The position numbers and the translations under genes were made by a program. Positions 31,320 to 38,699 of a stretch of DNA of 53,854 nt are shown here, one piece after another. The notes under the pieces are model-generated. The model made no database searches, was not told the origin of the DNA, and saw only the letters and a program-made list of their open reading frames with translations. Numbering within the stretch: position 1 is the first letter of the stretch; each line of letters opens with the position of its first letter. This DNA is from Solibacteraceae bacterium (GTDB lineage Bacteria; Acidobacteriota; Terriglobia; Bryobacterales; Bryobacteraceae): positions 1-53,854 of the forward strand of contig JALSRK010000044.1 of NCBI GenBank assembly GCA_026984795.1. Reading direction: 5' to 3'.

Positions 31320-31442
31320 CGAAACTCTCCCGGACATCGTCTCCATCGGCGGGCCTGCGGCGGTCCGTTAGGGAGGACAGGCCGGCCGGCGGGAGATCCA
31401 ACACCGGAAATCCGGGTGACCGCGGTCACCGCTTGCCGCGCC

Positions 31443-31571
31443 GGCGCGGGCGGGAACCGCCGGGCGCTGCTCGAGGACCCGCGGGCGCTGGAGCGCGATC
31501 TCGCCGAGCCCATCCACCTGGAGAACGACCTTCTCCACCCCCGGGCCGTCTCGCTGGAAGCGGAGCGGTAA
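31443..31571 (+). pseudogene. Remnant of a hemerythrin/Ric (ScdA-like) di-iron protein
   Basis: About 42 codons in one frame read RRALLEDPRALERDLAEPIHLENDLLHPRAV before a stop. The IHLENDLLHPRA segment matches the C-terminal iron ligand region of iron-sulfur cluster repair (Ric/YtfE/ScdA) hemerythrins, where HxxLEN-x-LFPRA is diagnostic. No start codon, N-terminal ScdA domain or other ligand histidines are present upstream, where the unrelated minus-strand gene begins. I read it as a decayed 3' fragment. Confidence 0.55.
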
Positions 31572-31597
31572 GGCGGCCGCGTTCGTGGCTGCGCGGC

Positions 31598-32995
31598 TCA
31601 GGATGCCGCTGACTCGCCGCCTTCGTCCTTCTCCCGGCTGATGCCGTACTTCTCCATACGGTAGATGAGCGTCTTGCGGCTGATGTCCAGGTAGCGGGCG
31701 GCGTGGGTCTGGTTCCAGTTGTGCTTCCTGAGGGCAAGCAGGATCAGCTCCTTTTCCACCGCCTCCAGGCTCACGCCGTGAGGCGGCAGTTCCATCTGGA
31801 GGGCGCCGAGCACCGGCCGCTCCCGGCGCAGGCTTTCCGGCAGGTCGTCCACGGTGACCTGCGGCCCGCGGGCCAGCACGACGAGGCGCTCGACGACGTT
31901 TTCCAGCTCGCGCACGTTGCCCGGCCAGCGATAGGCGGTGAAGTAGGGCATCAAAGTCTCCGGCAGGACCAGCCCGCCGCGCCGGTGCTTGCGTTTGGCC
32001 AGCTCGAAGAAGTGCTTCACCAGTTCCGGGATGTCTTCGACGCGGTCGCGCAGCGGCGGGATCTCGAGCGGGATTACGTTGAGCCGGTAATAGAGGTCTT
32101 CGCGGAACGTGCCATCTTCGATCATCGCCTGCAGGTTGCGGTGGGTGGCGGCGATGATGCGGACATCGACTTTGATGGGCCGGCCCTCGCCGATCTTTTC
32201 GATCTCGCGCTCCTGGATGAGCCGCAGGAGCTTCACTTGAAGCTCGAGCGGCACATCACCGATCTCGTCGAGCAAGAGGGTGCCGCCGTCGGCCATTTCC
32301 ACCTTTCCCTTCTTGTGCGAGATGGCGCCGGTGAAGGAGCCCTTCAGATGGCCGAACAGCTCGCTTTCGAGCAGCTCCCTGGGGATCGCCCCGCAGTTGA
32401 TGGTGATGAAAGGCCGGCTGCGGCGCGGGCTGTTGAAGTGGATTCCTTTGGCGAGCAACTCCTTGCCGGTGCCGGTCTCGCCACGGATCAGCACGGTGGC
32501 ATCGGTCTGGGCGGCGCGGGCGGCGGCCTCGAGGATATAGAGCAAGGCCGGCGAGCGGCCAATGATGTTCTCGAACCCGTATTTCTCGTCGAGGCTGCGG
32601 CGGAGGCTGCGGACCTCCTCGCGAAGACGGACATGGTCCAAGGCCCGCCCGACGATCAGCCGGAGCGCGTCGGGATTCACCGGCTTGGTGACGTAATCGT
32701 AGGCGCCGAGCTTCATCGCCTCGACGGCGGTCTCGACGGTGCCGAAGGCGGTAAGCAGGATCACGACCACCTCCGGGTAACGCTGGCGGATCTCGCGGAG
32801 CAGGTCCACGCCGCTCATACCCGGCATCTTCAGGTCGCTGATCACCAGGTCATGCGGCGCCCGTTCGAGCAGTTGCAGGGCTTCTTCGCCGCTGGCTGCG
32901 GTGGCCACGTCATAGCCTTCTTCCTCGAGCTGCACTTCAGTGACGCGGCGTAAGCTTTCATCGTCATCCACCACCAGGATCTTTGGCTGGCTCAT
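31598..32995 (-). CDS. NtrC-family sigma-54 response regulator
   Basis: A 465-aa transcription activator. The receiver domain has acidic residues at 10-12 and the phospho-acceptor Asp54 (VISDLKMPG), with Lys104. The AAA+ domain has Walker A GETGTGKE at 172-179, the sigma-54 contact loop as GSFTGA (219-224, Ser for the usual Ala) and Walker B LLLDEIG at 240-246. A C-terminal Fis-type helix-turn-helix (WNQTHAARYLDISRKTLIYRMEKYGI) binds enhancers. The architecture is that of AtoC/ZraR. It is divergent from its likely kinase, and candidate sigma-54 promoters are frequent in the following 13 kb. Confidence 0.95.
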   Translation of the reverse strand: MSQPKILVVDDDESLRRVTEVQLEEEGYDVATAASGEEALQLLERAPHDLVISDLKMPGMSGVDLLREIRQRYPEVVVILLTAFGTVETAVEAMKLGAYDYVTKPVNPDALRLIVGRALDHVRLREEVRSLRRSLDEKYGFENIIGRSPALLYILEAAARAAQTDATVLIRGETGTGKELLAKGIHFNSPRRSRPFITINCGAIPRELLESELFGHLKGSFTGAISHKKGKVEMADGGTLLLDEIGDVPLELQVKLLRLIQEREIEKIGEGRPIKVDVRIIAATHRNLQAMIEDGTFREDLYYRLNVIPLEIPPLRDRVEDIPELVKHFFELAKRKHRRGGLVLPETLMPYFTAYRWPGNVRELENVVERLVVLARGPQVTVDDLPESLRRERPVLGALQMELPPHGVSLEAVEKELILLALRKHNWNQTHAARYLDISRKTLIYRMEKYGISREKDEGGESAAS

Positions 32996-33133
32996 ACGCT
33001 CACCTCACAGGCGGTTCGGGGGCTCCAGCACGCATTCGCGACACACCGCGGCCGCCGGAGATCTGACGCGCCGTTTCCGGTTCCGATGCTACCATCTCCA
33101 TAAAGCTCAGGATTTCACTCAAAGCGGGCAACT

Positions 33134-34207
33134 GTGCGCAACCCTTGGAGCAGGATCGCCCTGATTCTCGCCGGCACCGCCGCCACCAGCGCCGGCCACT
33201 ATCTGACGCCGCCCTCTTCGTTCCTCTGGCACAACATCTTTCAGCGGCTCTATTACCTGCCGATCGTTTTCGCCGCACTCTCGTATGGCTGGATCGGCGG
33301 ACTGATCACCGCCCTGCTCGCCGCCTTGCTTTACATCCCTCACATCGTCATGGCCTGGGGCGACAACCCGAGCTACACGGCGAGCCAATACGCCGAGGTG
33401 GTGGTTTTCTTTCTGGTCGGCGGCCTCACCGGGATCCTGGCTGACCGCGACCGGCGCCAGCGGGACGAACTCCAGCGAACGGCCGAGGAACTGCGCCGGG
33501 TCTATCGCGAATTGCAGGACAGTTTCGAGCAGATCAAACGCGCCGACCGGCTTTCGGCGATCGGACAGCTCGCGGCGGGGTTGGCTCACGAGATCCGCAA
33601 TCCATTGGCAAGCATCGAAGGGGCGGTGGATATTCTCGAGCGGAACCGCAGCACGCCGGAACGCCGGGCGGAATTCCTCTCGATCATCAAGAAGGAAACC
33701 CGCCGCTTGAACCGGCTGCTTTCGGCGCTGTTGGACTTCGCCCGCCCCCGGACGCCGCGCGTGCGGCCCGTCTATGCCCCGGAACTGTTCGACCGGGTGA
33801 TGGCGCTCGTCGGGCACACCGGGGAGCGCGAGGGGGTGGAGTTCCAGGTCGAAGCGCCACAAGCCCTGCCGCCGGTCGAGGCCGACCCGGAGCAGTTGCA
33901 GCAAGTCGTGATCAACCTGCTGCTCAATGCGATCCAGGCGATGCCGGACGGCGGAACGGTCACCCTTGCAGCCGCCGTCGAGGGCGACCGGTTTATCATT
34001 CGCATAACCGACGAAGGAAACGGTATCCCGGAAGGGGAGCTCGAAAAGATCTTCGACCCCTTCTACACGACGAAACCGACGGGTACGGGCCTCGGCCTCG
34101 CCGTCGTGCATCAGATCGTGGAGCAACATGGAGGGACGATCCGGGCCACGCGCAACGCCGGCCGGGGAATGACGTTCTCGGTACTGCTGCCACTGTCGCG
34201 CCGGTAA
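33134..34207 (+). CDS. Membrane sensor histidine kinase (NtrB/ZraS-like)
   Basis: A 357-aa kinase starting at GTG 33134. Three to four membrane helices lie within residues 8-103 with almost no periplasmic loop, so it may sense the membrane itself or an intramembrane cue. A coiled linker (~105-137) follows. The DHp box GQLAAGLAHEIRNPLASIEG has His152. The ATPase has the N-box NLLLNAIQAM, G1 DEGNGIP, F-box and G2 GTGLGLAV. It is divergently transcribed from the NtrC-type regulator, with a 138-bp shared intergenic region, and is its obvious partner. Confidence 0.94.
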   Translation: MRNPWSRIALILAGTAATSAGHYLTPPSSFLWHNIFQRLYYLPIVFAALSYGWIGGLITALLAALLYIPHIVMAWGDNPSYTASQYAEVVVFFLVGGLTGILADRDRRQRDELQRTAEELRRVYRELQDSFEQIKRADRLSAIGQLAAGLAHEIRNPLASIEGAVDILERNRSTPERRAEFLSIIKKETRRLNRLLSALLDFARPRTPRVRPVYAPELFDRVMALVGHTGEREGVEFQVEAPQALPPVEADPEQLQQVVINLLLNAIQAMPDGGTVTLAAAVEGDRFIIRITDEGNGIPEGELEKIFDPFYTTKPTGTGLGLAVVHQIVEQHGGTIRATRNAGRGMTFSVLLPLSRR

Positions 34208-34225
34208 GCTCATGATCCCTCGCAC

Positions 34226-34264
34226 GCAAGAAAGGCCGGCTCCGGACGGCGCGCCGGAGCCGGC
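34226..34264 (-). terminator. Intrinsic terminator of the secreted-protein gene at 34293
   Basis: A perfect 11-bp stem (GCCGGCTCCGG 34235-34245, CCGGAGCCGGC 34254-34264) with an 8-nt loop. On the minus strand it is followed by CTTTCTTGCG, a weak T-tract, about 30 nt after the gene's stop. On the plus strand it may also stop transcription from the kinase gene. Confidence 0.6.
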
Positions 34265-34292
34265 AAGCGCTGGACGTTGCCCGATTGCCGCA

Positions 34293-34700
34293 TCAGAAAG
34301 CGTGCGCCGATCTTTCCCCTTTTACTTGGACACGGGTGATTCGGTTCACGCCCCCTTCGGCGATCAGGGATACGCTGGTGAACTTGGCTTTCTTGTCGAG
34401 GAGTTCGAGTTGGCAGGGAACTTCCTGGGCCTGGCCGACCCGGCCGATCGGCTCGAACCGCACGTAGTGACGAGCCCCTTCGACCCGATGCTGGATACGG
34501 TACTTTCCGGGTTCCAGCACGATCGGCCCAGCGGTCGCCGTAGTGCTCAGGTGAATTTCACCCTTCTTCCCGTTTTTCATGACTACTTCCCTTTGATGAC
34601 CGGGGCCTTGGTGCTTCGCGGCAGCGGCCGCAGGTACGATGATCAATGCCAGGACCGCTGCAGCCGCGATCGACGTCAACATCGATTTTCTTGCTCTCAT
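34293..34700 (-). CDS. Secreted protein of an 'AHAF-tail' family, copy A
   Basis: A 135-aa protein with a signal peptide (SMLTSIAAAAVLALIIVPAAAAA). The mature part has VLEPGKYRIQHRVEGARHYVRFEP, EVPCQLELLDKKAKFT and ends GERSAHAF. The protein at 38024 shares PGxYxxQHxxxGxxHxVRF, EVPCxLE and GERAAHAF, so the two are paralogues. I know this pattern from acidobacterial exported proteins of unknown function. AAGGAG is 8 nt upstream of the ATG. A sigma-54-like element (34745-34760) and an intrinsic terminator bracket the gene, suggesting a single-gene unit. Confidence 0.82.
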   Translation of the reverse strand: MRARKSMLTSIAAAAVLALIIVPAAAAAKHQGPGHQREVVMKNGKKGEIHLSTTATAGPIVLEPGKYRIQHRVEGARHYVRFEPIGRVGQAQEVPCQLELLDKKAKFTSVSLIAEGGVNRITRVQVKGERSAHAF

Positions 34701-34744
34701 GGTTGCTCTCCTTGAATTATCATTTGTCGTCCGTGCGTTCAGGT

Positions 34745-34760
34745 TGCACGCGGGCTACCA
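34745..34760 (-). promoter_or_regulatory. Candidate sigma-54 promoter for the gene at 34293-34700
   Basis: Minus strand TGGTAGCCCGCGTGCA matches TGGCAC-N5-TTGCA at 8 of 11 positions, with the invariant GG and GC correctly spaced. It lies ~46 nt before the ATG. Confidence 0.5.
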
Positions 34761-34797
34761 ATCATCCGGTGGGGGCGAGGGGCGGTCTGGAAATGGA

Positions 34798-35487
34798 TCA
34801 CAACGGCCTCCTGTCGCTCGAGGCCGCATGCTTGCGGAACTCGCGCTCGAACTGCTCCTGCAAACGTAACGGTATGCTTTCCAACCTCTTAAGGACTTCT
34901 TGGAGTTCCGCCACAACCGGGCCGCCGTAGCTCCGGGAGTCGGCGGCCTCACTCAATTCAGCAATCGCGGCCCGGAGACGCGCCGACATGGACGTGACCT
35001 CACGGGCGATCGCATGCCCGAGAAGGGCCAGCGCTGCCAGTTTTGAGACATCGCCGAACTGTTCGGCGGTGGCAGTGACCGTTTTGCCGAACCGGGTGAT
35101 GCGCTGCTCCAGGGCCGCGATTTCGTCCCCCTGGGCATCCAGCTCTTCGATGTCCCAGGTTCCCCTTTCCATCCGGGCGATCCTGCCCGCCAGGGCGTCC
35201 AGCCTTTTCCTTACGATCCGCTTCCACGCCAGATGGAGTACTACCGCCAATGCACTCAGCGAGCCCGCGGCGATGGCGAAGTGGAGCCACACGAATCGGA
35301 TCAGGAGGCGCTGCGTGCCTTCCTCGAGCGCGGCCACGGCGGTCCCGCTGCCGCCGAAGGTCTCCATCGCGCGCCGGTGGGCGTCGAGAAAAGCGGCGAC
35401 CTCGCGATAGGTGAGCCATTCCGAGACGACCAACACCGCCATCATGGTCGAAGAGGCAAGGAGGAGAAACTTCATCTTGAGGGTCAT
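34798..35487 (-). CDS. HAMP-type membrane protein, kinase-like but without ATPase
   Basis: A 229-aa protein with an N-terminal membrane helix (FLLLASSTMMAVLVVSEWL), a short periplasmic loop (~30-60) and a second helix (~65-88). A HAMP-like linker follows (KRLDALAGRIARMERGTWD, DEIAALEQRITRFG). The cytoplasmic part LAALALLGHAIAREVTSMSARLRAAI looks like a degenerate histidine-kinase dimerisation helix (compare GxLAAGxAHEIxNPL). No ATPase domain follows. It could modulate the adjacent two-component pair as a non-catalytic sensor. A second start (35475) is possible. Confidence 0.65.
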   Translation of the reverse strand: MTLKMKFLLLASSTMMAVLVVSEWLTYREVAAFLDAHRRAMETFGGSGTAVAALEEGTQRLLIRFVWLHFAIAAGSLSALAVVLHLAWKRIVRKRLDALAGRIARMERGTWDIEELDAQGDEIAALEQRITRFGKTVTATAEQFGDVSKLAALALLGHAIAREVTSMSARLRAAIAELSEAADSRSYGGPVVAELQEVLKRLESIPLRLQEQFEREFRKHAASSDRRPL

Positions 35488-35502
35488 GCCGGCCTGCAGA
35501 GA

Positions 35503-35518
35503 GGCATGTCAAGTGCCA
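35503..35518 (-). promoter_or_regulatory. Candidate sigma-54 promoter for the HAMP protein gene
   Basis: Minus strand TGGCACTTGACATGCC: a perfect -24 half (TGGCAC), 5-nt spacing, then ATGCC; 9 of 11 consensus positions. It is ~17 nt before the first ATG and ~29 nt before the second, favouring the ATG at 35475. Confidence 0.5.
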
Positions 35519-35526
35519 CAAAGGTC

Positions 35527-35542
35527 CGGCAAGACAATTGCA
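35527..35542 (+). promoter_or_regulatory. Candidate sigma-54 promoter for the DUF302 gene
   Basis: CGGCAAGACAATTGCA matches 9 of 11 positions with a perfect TTGCA -12 half. It is back-to-back with the minus-strand element at 35503-35518 and ~97 nt before the ATG. Confidence 0.5.
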
Positions 35543-35637
35543 AGCCATCCAGTGGACGCCGTAACGATGCCCGCGGCCGCGGGGGTGCTATTCAGGCCGC
35601 GAAACGCCAAGCTTACGGCAGCCGCCACTCGACGAGG

Positions 35638-36204
35638 ATGCAGACAATGGCCGCTGTGGACTGGAAAAAACGGACGCGCGGGCTGCTTTCGCTGGTTCGG
35701 CGCTCTGGTTCGGCGGGGGACCGTCCTGCACGCAGCGCGGAGGGGGCTGGGGAACGGACTTCGGAAGTCACGCCGGCGCCTATGCTGGACGGCGGCGACT
35801 TGCCGGGTATGATCTTCTACTACCCGGACTCCTGCTCGGCTGCAGTGAGGGCGTTTCGAAAGGCCGCGAAGTCCCACGGCCTGCGAATCCCTTTCGAGTT
35901 CAACGTGGCCGAGTACATCGAAGATGAGCTGGGCATCGGCTTACGGCCCTGCCGGGTACTTTGTGTCGTCTGCCCGTACCTCCTGCTTCAAGCCGCGGTC
36001 TGGGATGGGTCCGGAGCCTCTTTTCTTCCCATCCGCGTCGTCTTCTCCGCCAGCGGAGCCGGAACGCGGATCCATGTGGTGGGCCCCTTCAACCCGCTCC
36101 TGCCGAACGGCTTGAGGGTACCGTTCCAACGTTTTCTACAAGCTCTTGCCGACGTTCTCATGGAGATGGGCGCCCGAGGGCCGGACCTTCGCCCCTGCGC
36201 GTGA
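35638..36204 (+). CDS. DUF302-family protein
   Basis: A 188-aa protein from ATG 35638 (ATG 35647 possible). After a basic, low-complexity N-terminus (~1-50), the C-terminal two-thirds shows the DUF302 pattern: MIFYYPDSCSAAVRAFRKAAKSHGL, then FNVAEYIEDELGIGLRPCRVLCVVCPYLLLQA, a hydrophobic FLPIRVVFSASG strand, and TRIHVVGP. In the family the RPYRILGACNP segment corresponds to RPCRVLCVVCP here, with three cysteines. DUF302 function is unknown, though the domain recurs near redox and sulfur genes. Earlier codons in the same frame are antisense to the HAMP gene and are excluded. Confidence 0.7.
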   Translation: MQTMAAVDWKKRTRGLLSLVRRSGSAGDRPARSAEGAGERTSEVTPAPMLDGGDLPGMIFYYPDSCSAAVRAFRKAAKSHGLRIPFEFNVAEYIEDELGIGLRPCRVLCVVCPYLLLQAAVWDGSGASFLPIRVVFSASGAGTRIHVVGPFNPLLPNGLRVPFQRFLQALADVLMEMGARGPDLRPCA

Positions 36205-36365
36205 ACGCCGGCCAGCGGTCACGGCCCGTGCAGCAGGCTGATTGAGGCGCGCCAAAGAACCCTCCGTGCGCCGCGCGCACTCAACGGCTGAATGCGGCCC
36301 GGAAGGCATATGACCCGGGCGGTGCAAGCAGCGGCCGCTGGAGCCGGGGCGCGCGCGGCGCCCGT

Positions 36366-37070
36366 CTACCGGCGCCACGGCAGGTGAAGATCGGCGGGCT
36401 GCCAGTCCGGGATCCGGGGCCAGCCGCGCGGCACCGACTGCCGGCGCAGCAAGGCCGTAGCCCTTGTCAGATGCTCTTCCGCCAGGCCCGTCTCCCCGCT
36501 GCGGAGCAACGCCTTAGCCAGGTAATAGTGGACGGTCCGCCTGGTCGGCGACAGCCGGGCCAACTCTTTCAACATGTCGGCGGCTTCACGGTAACGCCCT
36601 CTCACGAGGCACACGATCGCTTCGATCTCCCGGCCGGGAAGGTATTGCGGATTGATTGCCACGGCGGTGGCAGCGTGCCGCTCGGCTTCTTTCAAGTCTC
36701 CGAGTTTGAGATATCCGACCGCCAACGCCCCGTGAGCTTGAAAGAAGCCAGGCGCAATCTCCAGGGCCTGCTGAAGCAAGCGGACCGCTTGTTCGATACG
36801 GTTCTTGCGGTCGGCCTTCAACGCCTTCCGGTACAGTTTGCGGGCTCTGGCCGGAACAACCGCAGGCGTTTCGATTTCGGCCAGGGAAACCACTGCGTCC
36901 CATTGGGTCGTTTCGGCCAACGACATGCGAAGCGCAAAGCCCCGGGGGCCGGAACGGACTTCCGCCAACAATGCCTCGTCGAGCGCCAATGCAGGCCTGG
37001 CGAGTGGGACGATCGCCGCCGACAAGGCCACGATGCATGCCACTGCGCTCCCCCGCCGCACAACGCCCAT
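36366..37070 (-). CDS. Exported TPR protein
   Basis: A 234-aa protein starting at ATG 37070. A signal peptide (SAVACIVALSAAIVPLARPALA) is followed by three or more TPRs: ARKLYRKALKADRKNRIEQ, AVRLLQQALEIAPGFFQAHGALAVGYLKLGDLKEAERHAATAVAINP, and AADMLKELARLSPTRRTVHYYLAKALLRSG. It probably mediates periplasmic protein contacts. Its ATG overlaps the stop of the upstream 65-aa membrane protein (TGATG at 37072-37068), a strong sign of translational coupling. Confidence 0.85.
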   Translation of the reverse strand: MGVVRRGSAVACIVALSAAIVPLARPALALDEALLAEVRSGPRGFALRMSLAETTQWDAVVSLAEIETPAVVPARARKLYRKALKADRKNRIEQAVRLLQQALEIAPGFFQAHGALAVGYLKLGDLKEAERHAATAVAINPQYLPGREIEAIVCLVRGRYREAADMLKELARLSPTRRTVHYYLAKALLRSGETGLAEEHLTRATALLRRQSVPRGWPRIPDWQPADLHLPWRR

Positions 37071-37267
37071 CACGAGCTCTTCCCTGGGCTGTGCCGCGGC
37101 CGCGACCGGCTCACCTTCGAAAGCGGAAGCCACTCCGGGAGGTCGCGCCAGTCGTGGCTGGTGTCCAGGGGAGGCCGCTCTCTGGGGCCCAACCGGGGGA
37201 GCGCAGTGATCAGGAGCGCACAAACCGCCAGGATGATCACCAGGATTTCCGACGCCCAAGGGGTCAT
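37070..37267 (-). CDS. Small membrane protein, coupled to the TPR gene
   Basis: A 65-aa protein with one membrane helix (EILVIILAVCALLITALP) and a basic/acidic tail (DTSHDWRDLPEWLP). ATG 37267 has an excellent AAAGGAGG 8 nt upstream. Its stop codon shares one base with the ATG of the TPR gene. Function unknown; it may anchor or recruit the TPR protein. A sigma-54-like element lies 36 nt upstream. Confidence 0.75.
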   Translation of the reverse strand: MTPWASEILVIILAVCALLITALPRLGPRERPPLDTSHDWRDLPEWLPLSKVSRSRPRHSPGKSS

Positions 37268-37302
37268 GACAGCCTCCTTTCTGCGACCTTCCATATCCAC
37301 GT

Positions 37303-37318
37303 TGCACGGGGCGTTCCA
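37303..37318 (-). promoter_or_regulatory. Candidate sigma-54 promoter for the small membrane-TPR operon
   Basis: Minus strand TGGAACGCCCCGTGCA, 9 of 11 positions of TGGCAC-N5-TTGCA, ~36 nt before ATG 37267. It shares the extended GTGCAAC end with the element before the gene at 34700. Confidence 0.55.
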
Positions 37319-37349
37319 ATCGTCGGGCGGGCCAAGAGCAAGGAGGAAC

Positions 37350-37365
37350 CGGCGGCAAGGTTGCA
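37350..37365 (+). promoter_or_regulatory. Weak sigma-54-like element
   Basis: CGGCGGCAAGGTTGCA keeps GG and TTGCA at the right spacing (8 of 11). It points into the 37.4-38.0 kb gap; the nearest plausible gene is 660 nt away, so it may be chance. Confidence 0.25.
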
Positions 37366-37957
37366 ATCGCTGACCGATATCGCCCACCCGCAGCGGCTTC
37401 TGTTCCATTTCGGGCGGGTCGTTCCCAAGGACCACCGGCGGTTGTCTCACACTCCCGAGCTCGCCCCGGCGGACTGCGGTCTTGCGGGGAGGGAACCGCC
37501 GGGGCAAGCCCAGGTCAAAGGGTGGCAGGCCGGAGGAGAAAAACCCGCCACCCTGTGTTCGCCCTCAAGGTGGCCCAGCTTGAGGAGCGAGGCCCGCGCG
37601 GAGGCGAACCCAAGCCGCTCGGCTCACCGGCCGGGTCCGCCGGTCGTCGTCCGCCGGTACTGACCCCGCCGCTCGAGCAGTACGGGAAAACCATCGAGCG
37701 GCACGATCTCGCGAGCCACAAAGACGGCAGCAACCTCAATACCAAACTGCCAATCCGTCGCCGGAACAGTCTGTTGGCGGCCCCGCGCTGTCTGTTTTGG
37801 GGACCTTCCATGTCCGATTTCAGGCACCAAGAGGCTCGCTTGTCTCTTTTCAGGCTTGGATGCGGCCCGGGCGCTCGGCTGGGCGCCTTCGGGAGCAGAC
37901 TGGAACCGCCTCTCGAATCAGTGGATTAGGTCCGGCGCTCTGCACCCATCGCTCTGT

Positions 37958-37973
37958 TGGCCACCGCCGTGCG
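37958..37973 (+). promoter_or_regulatory. Weak sigma-54-like element before the gene at 38024
   Basis: TGGCCACCGCCGTGCG matches 7 of 11 positions with GG and GC correctly spaced, ~50 nt before the ATG. It abuts the dyad at 37974-37990. Confidence 0.35.
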
Positions 37974-37990
37974 TGTTCCCAATGGGAACA
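37974..37990. promoter_or_regulatory. Perfect dyad TGTTCCC-AAT-GGGAACA
   Basis: A 7-bp perfect inverted repeat with a 3-bp centre lies 33 nt before the ATG at 38024 and directly after a sigma-54-like element. It may be an operator or a leader hairpin. I did not find a second copy near the other candidate promoters. Confidence 0.4.
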
Positions 37991-38023
37991 GCCGTGAGAA
38001 AGAACGATCCAAGGAAAATTCCA

Positions 38024-38557
38024 ATGAAAACGAAAATGACAGGCTATACGCTTCGCCCACTGGGCTTGATCTTGAGCGCCGGGTTGGCGTTTGCCTCCCC
38101 TACAGAGCCGCCGGCCGGCAGCGCCCAGGCAGTTCCGTCTGCTTCAGAGTGCTGTGCAGTCGAGCTTGGGGGTGCGCTCACAGCCCAGACGCAGACGATC
38201 TACCTGGACAGCGTTTCGCCGATGGCGATTCTCACCCAGGTCCAGGCGCCGGCCCACAGGACGGCGGGGAGTCAACCGGCCGAGGTCACTTTCTACCACG
38301 AAGTGACGGTGGGGGGAAGAACCTTGCGCCCGGGCCGCTATCAAGTCCAACACATCACCTCCGGAAACTCTCACTTCGTTCGTTTCACGCCGGCCGGGGC
38401 GTCCGAAACGGGCTACCGCCCCGTGGAAGTCCCATGCACGCTGGAGCCGGTGGAGCACACGGTGAACCGCACGCTGCCGCGGCTCCGGGTCGAGGATGGC
38501 GGACTGACCCTCGTGAAACTCTATTTTGCGGGCGAACGCGCGGCGCATGCGTTCTGA
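38024..38557 (+). CDS. Secreted protein of the 'AHAF-tail' family, copy B
   Basis: A 177-aa protein from ATG 38024, with AAGGA 8 nt upstream; longer frames to 37856 lack a ribosome site. A signal peptide (LGLILSAGLAFA) is followed by a linker and the family domain: EVTFYHEVTVGGRTLRPGRYQ, HITSGNSHFVRFTP, VEVPCTLEPVEHTVNR and the C-terminal GERAAHAF. It is paralogous to the protein at 34293. ccmF begins 142 bp downstream without an obvious terminator, so it may be the first gene of the ccm transcript. Confidence 0.82.
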   Translation: MKTKMTGYTLRPLGLILSAGLAFASPTEPPAGSAQAVPSASECCAVELGGALTAQTQTIYLDSVSPMAILTQVQAPAHRTAGSQPAEVTFYHEVTVGGRTLRPGRYQVQHITSGNSHFVRFTPAGASETGYRPVEVPCTLEPVEHTVNRTLPRLRVEDGGLTLVKLYFAGERAAHAF

Positions 38558-38699
38558 CGCGGACCGCGAGCCGGATCCGCCGGCAGGCGGGTTCCAGACA
38601 GCGTCCCGGTAGTAAGCAACCGAAGGAAGGAGTGGCCGAAGGTACGGGCCCGCCGAAGCGGGTCCTACCTCCCATGCTGAAACACATCAGGAGACGAGG

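Larger units (their letters stand above)
37268..38023. other. 756-bp gap without a convincing gene
   Basis: Besides promoter elements at 37303-37318, 37350-37365 and 37958-37973, I find no gene. Overlapping short frames exist on both strands (for example 37624-37830 minus, with a protein-like FGIEVAAVFVAREIVPLDGF), but none has a start with a ribosome site or a recognised family. GGGTGGC (37530-37536 region) and GCCACCC form a stem of unknown meaning. A decayed mobile element is possible. Confidence 0.4.

Noticed and set aside
33227-33242. TGGCACAACATCTTTC as a sigma-54 promoter
   Set aside because: It lacks the GC of the -12 element and lies inside the histidine kinase gene.
37522-37929. 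A 135-codon plus frame and overlapping minus frames in the 37.4-38.0 kb gap
   Set aside because: No ribosome site, no family, overlapping alternatives on both strands; possibly decayed sequence but not supportable as a gene.
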